From: Macrostomum hystrix
Lineage: Eukaryota; Platyhelminthes; Macrostomidae
Direction of reading: 5' to 3'
NCBI GenBank assembly: GCA_950097015.1
Contig: CATNEN010000007.1
Span: 6,624,001-6,688,000 of the forward strand
DNA length: 64,000 nucleotides
Below the pieces are notes generated by a model. It had not been told where the DNA came from. It worked only from the letters and a program-made list of their open reading frames with translations, and made no database searches. Each line of letters begins with the position of its first letter. The first letter of the stretch is position 1. The position numbers were made by a program, and so were the translations under genes. Shown here piece after piece: positions 58,332 through 64,000 of this stretch.

Positions 58332-60504
58332 GGTAGTGTTTGTGAATATTGTGTGGGTGTTTGCAGAGAGCAGAGGTTTAGTTGCCTTTTACCACAAGGT
58401 TGAGAAGCTGTAGTGCTATTCTTAATCCCGGTCTACAGGGGCAACAATAAATAGTAATTTAACGAGGGTGTAGTTTATATGTATGAGTATTGGTAGTGTG
58501 TTTGTGGTTTGTGTCTTGGCATGTGCTGTTGTAATGTCCTTGTTTGTTGTTTTTGTGTGGTCTGGATTCTGTAACGTTGGAAGGAAATAGGAATGTAGTG
58601 TCGTTAGTGATGCGTTTTAAACGTTGAATGTGAACATACTTGTAAAACTGAGGTTAATGTGGATCCTGGATATTTGCAAGGTGTGCTGTTGTCGCGGATA
58701 TCAGTGCTGTTACACGGAAAGGTCCTTTGTATTTGAAGGCATGTTTGTGCATATGCTGTGCCGGGTAGTGTAGGTAGACAATATCTCCCACTTGTAAAGC
58801 AGATATGCATTATTACTTGTTGTAGGTACGGTAGATTGGTTGTCGAGATTGTTTTTTGCAATTTGCCATGCTAGGTGTAATTGAGAAGTGAACTTTTGTA
58901 GTGTCGTCGACAAGTCAGCATATTGAGATAGCAGTAATTTCTGGACTCATAGATTCGGTGGTTGAAAGTCTCGAGAGAATTCAGAAAGAATGGTATGTTC
59001 TCTGTTGAGCGATGAACTGCGCTGTTGTAGGTGATTGTCACTGATTGTATGTAGATAATCCAATCTTCAGGTTGTTTATAGACAAAGTGTGTCAACATTT
59101 CATGTAGGTTTCAGTGAAATCTTTCGACAAGGTTTGCTTTTGGATTATATGTCAAGGTGAATATCTGTTGAATATTTAGTAGTTTGGCGGCCTGTTGAAA
59201 TACTCGTAATTGCGATGTGAATTGTGTGTTATTGTCAGATGCTAGCATCTTAGGAGTTCGGAATTTGCAGATAATTTCATTATAGAAGGCCATTGCAACT
59301 TTTGTCGTTGTGATGTCAGGTATCGGAATGACAACGGCGAATTTCGAAAAGCATCCAAGGCTGTAAGAATGTAATTGTAGTCGATAGAGTGTTGTTGAGC
59401 AGGTGGTAGTGGTCCGGTAATGTCAATTGACACGGTGTCCCATGTACTCGTAGTTGTCTTCGGTACTGATTGGAGTTCAGGTTTTTGATGTCTTCCGATT
59501 TTTGTTGAAGCACATGAGTGACATTGTGTGCAGTACTTGCGAATGTCTAAATTCATTGTGACATTCGTAAGAATTCGTAAAATGTTTTTTTCGATTTTTA
59601 AAAGTTATTTTTCCGTTTCTTCTGTGTCTTCTTGTATGGCTTTGTAAAAGGAGTCGTCATGTTGTGCTTTCAACAAGTCTTTTATGGTTGGAATAGGATG
59701 AACTGCATTGATCTCGTATGTTCTGGACAGTGCATCAGCGGCTTTATTCATTGGCCCTGGTTTGTAAACCAGGTGAAAGTTGTAGTCCTGTATTTTGAGG
59801 ACCATTCAGATGAGTCTATTGTTCGTCTGTCCTTTTGTTTTAACAACGTGAGTCAGCGGTGCATGATCTGTGCGAATGAAGTTGGCAGTGGTGATCCATA
59901 GATGTAGTAATGGAATTGTCGAAGAGCAAACAGAACAGGTAGTAGTTCTCGTTCAGTGGCTGACCATTTTGTTTCGTTTGGTCTTAGAGCTCTACTGATG
60001 TAAGCAATCGGTTTTTATTTCTTTGGTTCCATTTCCTAATCCACTTCCTGATGCGTCTGTTTCTACTCGTATGATAAAAGGTTTGTGGAAGTTCGGGTGT
60101 TTAAGAAGAGCATCAATAGTTAGTTGTTGTTTGATTCTATCGAAACTTTCCTGTTGTTCCGCTTTCCAGTTGTCTTCTTTCCACTTTGGAATTTTTTGTA
60201 GTTCGTACAATGGTTTAGCCGTTTGTGCAAAGTTAGGTAGAAATTTTCGGGAATATTGGGCTAGTCCGAGGAATGACTGCAGTTTGGTAATTAACGTAGG
60301 TTTCGGGAACTTCTTGACCTTGTCGACGTTATTTGGGTCAGGTGATATGCCTCGTGATGAAACGTGATGTCCAAGATATCGGACCGAATCTCTGCAGAAG
60401 TTACACTTTGTAGGTTGCAGTTTTAGACCTTGTTGTCGGAGTAAGAAGAGAGCTTGTTCCATGACTTGTACTAGTTGTTCGAAGTTATTTCCAAAGGCAA
60501 GAAT

Positions 60505-61780
60505 CTTCAAAGAACAAATTTGAATCTTCAAAGAAAAAAATTGAATCGTTTTGAAGCACTTTTAATTTGTATGTTGAAGCGCATAATTTAATTTTCGAGG
60601 AAATTATTCTTCCAATGTAAATCAAAGTTGAGCACTTAAAAAATTCTGGCATTTCAAAAGTTTCTTATTAGCAGTTCAACTTCTGCTGGACTTCCTGTGT
60701 CAGCGGTGTAAGCGCTAGCTCTAGATCTGCTTAGACTTCCATGTCATCCTTTTCATATTCGAAGGCCGATGACAGGCTTATCATGATCTTACACCTGAAG
60801 TTTTCATTGTTGTTCTCCTCCTGCTCGATGGTCTTTTTGTGATGCAGAAGCGTCTCGAACGAGTAACCGGTGTAGACGAGCGCTGGGTACAGCTGCACAA
60901 ATTCGTAGAACATTCGAAGTCTGCTTATGTAGGCCGATGTCAACTTCGTTTTTTCCATTAGGGATTCACGACTTTCGCTTCTCAACATCCAAGTGATGAT
61001 TTCAGCTTTTCGGAACATCGCCATTGTCCGAAGTACATCGACATCCGCCAAAAATTGCGTTAGCTCTTGAAAGCGGCGAAGAAGCTCGGTTGGTGATGTA
61101 TTTTCAGTACCAGCCAATAATAAATTGCGCAAAGTAAATTTTTTTAACTATAGGAAGAACTAAATGTGCTCTTCCTCAAAAAAAGTAAAAAATCTGTCCT
61201 AGAGAACAACCACCTCAGCCTTGCTCAGAAATTCCGATCGGGAACTTCCTTGAACAAAAAAAGTGCGAGTAGATCACTTTCTTGCTGTCGAAGTACTACA
61301 AGTTTAAGTTATCAGCATTTTTTCGGAGGATGAGCACCCTAGGTTTGGGGTCTTGAGTTTAGGGATTAAGATTTTAGCGCTAATTTGATTGTCTTGGCAC
61401 GCTTGTTGCAGGTTAACTTTTTTTCCTGATCTCTTTGAGAATAGTTTGTGGATTAAGGCGGCTGCGATAATTTTTTGTCCCAGATATGCAACTCACAAAC
61501 TGATATGGAATATTAAAAGTAGAGAATGTAGAATATGGAGACAGATTTTTTGGAAAAAGGCGGGGAACCTTTTTTCTGATCTCTTCGGGAAGAATAAAGG
61601 TAATGGGTTGTGCATTAAGGAGGCTGCGATAATTTTTGTCCTAGAAAAAAAATAAGAGAGATTTTTGGAGAGGCGAGGACCCTTTATATCCTTGATCTCT
61701 TCGGGAATAATGAATTTAATAAATTGTGGATTATGGAGACTGCGATAATGTTTGTCCTAGAAGGCCCCTTTGCATACTAC
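60505..61780 (-). mobile_element. 1.28-kb insertion in Gypsy copy 3 with 8-bp target duplication
   Basis: ATTCTTGC on the minus strand occurs at 61788-61781 and again at 60504-60497; dropping one copy and the DNA between makes the RT frame run on exactly after YVDDILA. The insert therefore arrived whole. Its ends (GTAGTATGCAAAGGGG and the complement CTTCAAAGAACAAATT) are not inverted repeats. Inside are one 133-codon frame (61132-60731) and three diverged direct repeats around TGCGATAAT...TTTGTCC at 61463, 61625 and 61741. The family is unknown. Confidence 0.7.
60731..61132 (-). CDS. Unidentified helical frame inside the insertion
   Basis: 133 codons without a stop, opened by TTG rather than ATG in the track frame; an in-frame TAG lies just upstream and a good acceptor (TTCTTCCTATAG) precedes it, so it may be an exon. 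The product is charged and helical (ELLRRFQELTQFLADVDVL, FRKAEIITWMLRSES) with an acidic end (YEKDDMEV). I recognise no family. It could be the element's own protein or captured host sequence. Confidence 0.4.
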   Translation of the reverse strand: MRNLLLAGTENTSPTELLRRFQELTQFLADVDVLRTMAMFRKAEIITWMLRSESRESLMEKTKLTSAYISRLRMFYEFVQLYPALVYTGYSFETLLHHKKTIEQEENNNENFRCKIMISLSSAFEYEKDDMEV

Positions 61781-62155
61781 GCAAGAATATCATCAACATA
61801 GTGAAGCAGATTTGTACATCCGGCTAGCATAAAGGCTGTAAGACGGCTCATTGTTGCTGGTGAGTTGGAGATTCCCATTGGACTTCTCTGATACGCGAAA
61901 ACTTCGTCTTTATAAGTTTTGAAGGCAGTGTATTGTTTTGATTCTTCTTCAAGTTCGATTTGCCAGAATCCATGTCGTAGGTCAAATACAGTGAAGAGTG
62001 TCGCCATATTGAGTCGTGCTAGCAGTTCCGCAACTTTTGTCGTTGTGATGTCAGGTATCGGAATGACAACGGCGAATTTCGAAAATTTGACGGTTGTCTA
62101 ATAAGTTGCACAGTCGGATGCAATAGAGGATTTCACCCCAGATGCTTTCTGGGCT

Positions 62156-62299
62156 TCAAAATGATTTTTGCAAATCCATTGCGTCAATTTCTTCGAACAG
62201 CTCTGGTGAAAGTAAAAAAAATGAAATTTTTCTTAAGTGGGCAGAGTTTGCGAGTGCAAAAACTGTTGCTAAGAGAATAGTAAACTGCACAGAAGCCAT
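62156..62299 (-). CDS. 47-residue frame with signal-peptide-like start
   Basis: The ATG at 62299 has a CCATGG context. The product begins MASVQFTILLATVFALANSA, a textbook hydrophobic core with a small-residue cleavage end, then 27 mostly helical residues ending LQKSF and TGA. It could be a first exon, a short secreted peptide or chance. It lies in decayed repeat DNA, which argues for caution. Confidence 0.25.
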   Translation of the reverse strand: MASVQFTILLATVFALANSAHLRKISFFLLSPELFEEIDAMDLQKSF

Positions 62300-62439
62300 G
62301 GATCGAAGCAAAATTAATCGAATGAATATTCGGATGGCTTTAAGAAGTGTTGGATGCATCTACCTATATCTTCATAGTCGACTCCTCGGGTCCAAGGCGT
62401 ATACTATTGCACCACCCTAGTTTTAAGCCTCTTGTCTTA

Positions 62440-63750
62440 AGATCTCTGAACAGACTTACGTCACTTAAACAGCAGCTCTATGTTCGCGAAGGAATTGCAT
62501 AAAGGCATTGCCATGAGAAAGCATCTGCTCTCGCGTTTTGGTTGGTAGGCTCATAATTTCGTATTTTGTCATTGCCTCTTGAATATATAAAGACGCTCAT
62601 TTTGGCGCAGTTACTTCTTCCTCCGCTTCATCATCAGCCGGTAGTAAAGGCTATTCTTCGTCAGTATCACCATTCTCCAAAAAGTGCAAGAAGTTTACAA
62701 ATTCTTCGAGATCCAATGGAGTTCGCTGTAGGTTACCTAAGCTTTCGACGGGCAGATTAGCCCAATTGATTAAATACGAGTTTTGTCCTCCCTCTCCATG
62801 GTACAGATCATGCAACCAAGTATATTCTCCCTGCTCTTCCTTTATTTCGCCCCCAAACGACCCAGACTTTATCAAACTTCTCTTTGTGTATGTCAAAATC
62901 CTCCCGAAAAAACAAAACCAATCTCTGCTCTCCCAGCTTATGTCTATGGCCATTCACTGAAGTTAGGCAATACATTTTGTCGTAAGTCCGAGTTTAGAAT
63001 AATAGGCCAATTCTCACTCGCGCACACTCCCATAAAAAAGCTTAATTTCCCTTCAACGGTTGACTCAATTATAAGGTGGCAGGGAACAACGCAGGTAGCC
63101 TTCGTCCAGGGTAGCCCATAGCAATCCCAGGCTGTGAATACGTATTCATTTTCGTATGGGTTTTACTTTGCCAAAGTTTTATATAATTCTTAGCTATTGA
63201 CACATCTATGATATGTTTCGTGTTTAGGACAGTCGGTGTTTGCGTGCTGCGCTAACATTGACTAAGTACGAGACATGGCTTGTAGAGGCTCGTACACTCG
63301 TAGGAGTGGCTCTTCTGAAGAATCGGGCAGATTAAACGTGTGCATCTTTCTGAAACAGTTTGTACCAGTCGCTCTTAGGATTTCTATCGCTTGAATCTCC
63401 TTTGCGACTGCAGCTAAAGAAGCTAGTGGTAGGTGGCCCGCTTTGCTGCTTGGATTGCAAACGCAAAGTAGATGTGTGAATGCATTTACTTGTCAGACAA
63501 AAAGCCATTTCTCGGGCTCCAGTGAGTCTATCAAATCCGTTAGGAAGTCTCCAGCACGGTTGAACCACACCTTTTCTTATTCAGCTGTGCCTGGCTGCTT
63601 TCAGTTTTTTTGTCGGCGATTCTTTTCTCTGTACTTTTAGCGAATAACGCGCTTGGTCCGTTGCCACTCCTCGTGAGAAAAACAAATAACTTCGTGCTTT
63701 GTCTTCCATCCAGATAACGTTGATTTTCCTCCTTTGTTGATAATGTCAAA
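62440..63750 (-). pseudogene. Decayed coding-like DNA, unidentified
   Basis: Minus-strand frames at 63749-63540, 63568-63332 and 62953-62651 read like coding sequence in pieces (WLHDLYHGEGGQNSYLINWA, EAMTKYEIMSLPTKTREQML), joined only by ignoring stops and frameshifts. It sits upstream of Gypsy copy 3 where gag and protease would be, but no Gag, knuckle or DTG motif is convincing. Confidence 0.3.
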
Positions 63751-64000
63751 AGCTGTCAATCGTTTTGAAATATTTTTACCATCCGCAAATAATACTTGAC
63801 ACATTCACCCTAGAAGCCTTGCCGAACTATTTTTGGTCGAAAAAATAAGCCTTCGAGCTTTAAGGTCGGAAAAATACGATTCTACGTAAGAGCTTTAAAC
63901 CTTAAGCAGTCGGGAAGGTCGTTGTCGACCATTTTCAACCTATTAATTCAGTCTGTTCGAAATGTCTATGGGCAGCACATTTATTTTCTACCCTCCGTTC
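63751..64000. other. Right edge, nothing recognised
   Basis: AT-rich, without frames or repeats that I can identify. Confidence 0.4.

Larger units (their letters stand above)
58560..62085 (-). pseudogene. Decayed Ty3/Gypsy element, copy 3, split by an insertion
   Basis: Order on the minus strand: RT palm (62007-61782; VFDLRHGFWQIEL ... YVDDILA), an insertion (61780-60505), the rest of RT and the connection (60496-60200; LQPTKCNFCRDSVRYLGHHV), RNase H (VETDASGSGLG near 60050; LVYKPGPMNKAADALSR near 59740), integrase (CTQCHSCASTKIG near 59530; FRTPKMLASDNNTQF near 59250) and the integrase C-terminus (VGDIVYLHYPA near 58795; KYKGPFRV near 58735). Frameshifts and stops are frequent. Upstream of RT, a 56-bp integrase segment is fused on (62085-62030). 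No LTRs seen. Confidence 0.87.

Overview
The window is animal nuclear DNA: multi-exon genes with GT-AG introns, GC-rich exons in AT-rich surroundings, and a very high load of retrotransposons, DNA transposons, Helitron-like elements, tRNA-derived SINEs and satellites. Alanine/serine/glycine-rich proteins, small introns and the repeat load would suit a lophotrochozoan, perhaps a flatworm of the Macrostomum type, but that placement is a guess. No prokaryotic features are present.

All five recognisable host genes lie on the minus strand. Reading from the left: (1) a TPR plus ankyrin-repeat protein resembling TRANK1, nine exons, cut off by the left edge (7142 to 1); (2) a three-exon type II membrane protein with an FkbM methyltransferase domain (13765-11137); (3) XBP1, the unfolded-protein-response bZIP factor (21055-19447), with a 23-nt IRE1-type intron inside its last exon and an exact ER-stress element plus TATA box upstream; (4) a 2001-residue SETD2/Set2-like protein (31155-23626) whose AWS, WW and SRI parts look sound but whose SET core has lost catalytic motifs; (5) RRN3/TIF-IA, the RNA polymerase I initiation factor (38763-32057), with a proposed first exon 3.3 kb upstream. 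Exon phases agree across every junction proposed. The genes are separately promoted; nothing suggests an operon. XBP1 (ER stress), SETD2-like (Pol II elongation) and RRN3 (Pol I) are regulatory genes without an obvious joint pathway.

The introns and gaps of the left 39 kb hold two tRNA-derived SINE families, a Tc1/mariner relic, a hAT-like element inserted in a SINE, a 577-bp MITE with an 8-bp target duplication, and several minisatellites.

From 39 kb to the right edge the window is almost entirely mobile and satellite DNA: a decayed Gypsy element (39.5-41.8 kb); Helitron-like units in tandem (41.9-53.7 kb) carrying 18-, 23- and 30-bp satellites and enclosing a second Gypsy element with LTR and initiator-Met primer site; a broken BED-finger hAT transposase (54.9-55.7 kb); a third decayed Gypsy element (58.6-62.1 kb) split by a 1.28-kb insertion with an 8-bp target duplication and followed downstream by a degenerate RING-finger reading frame.
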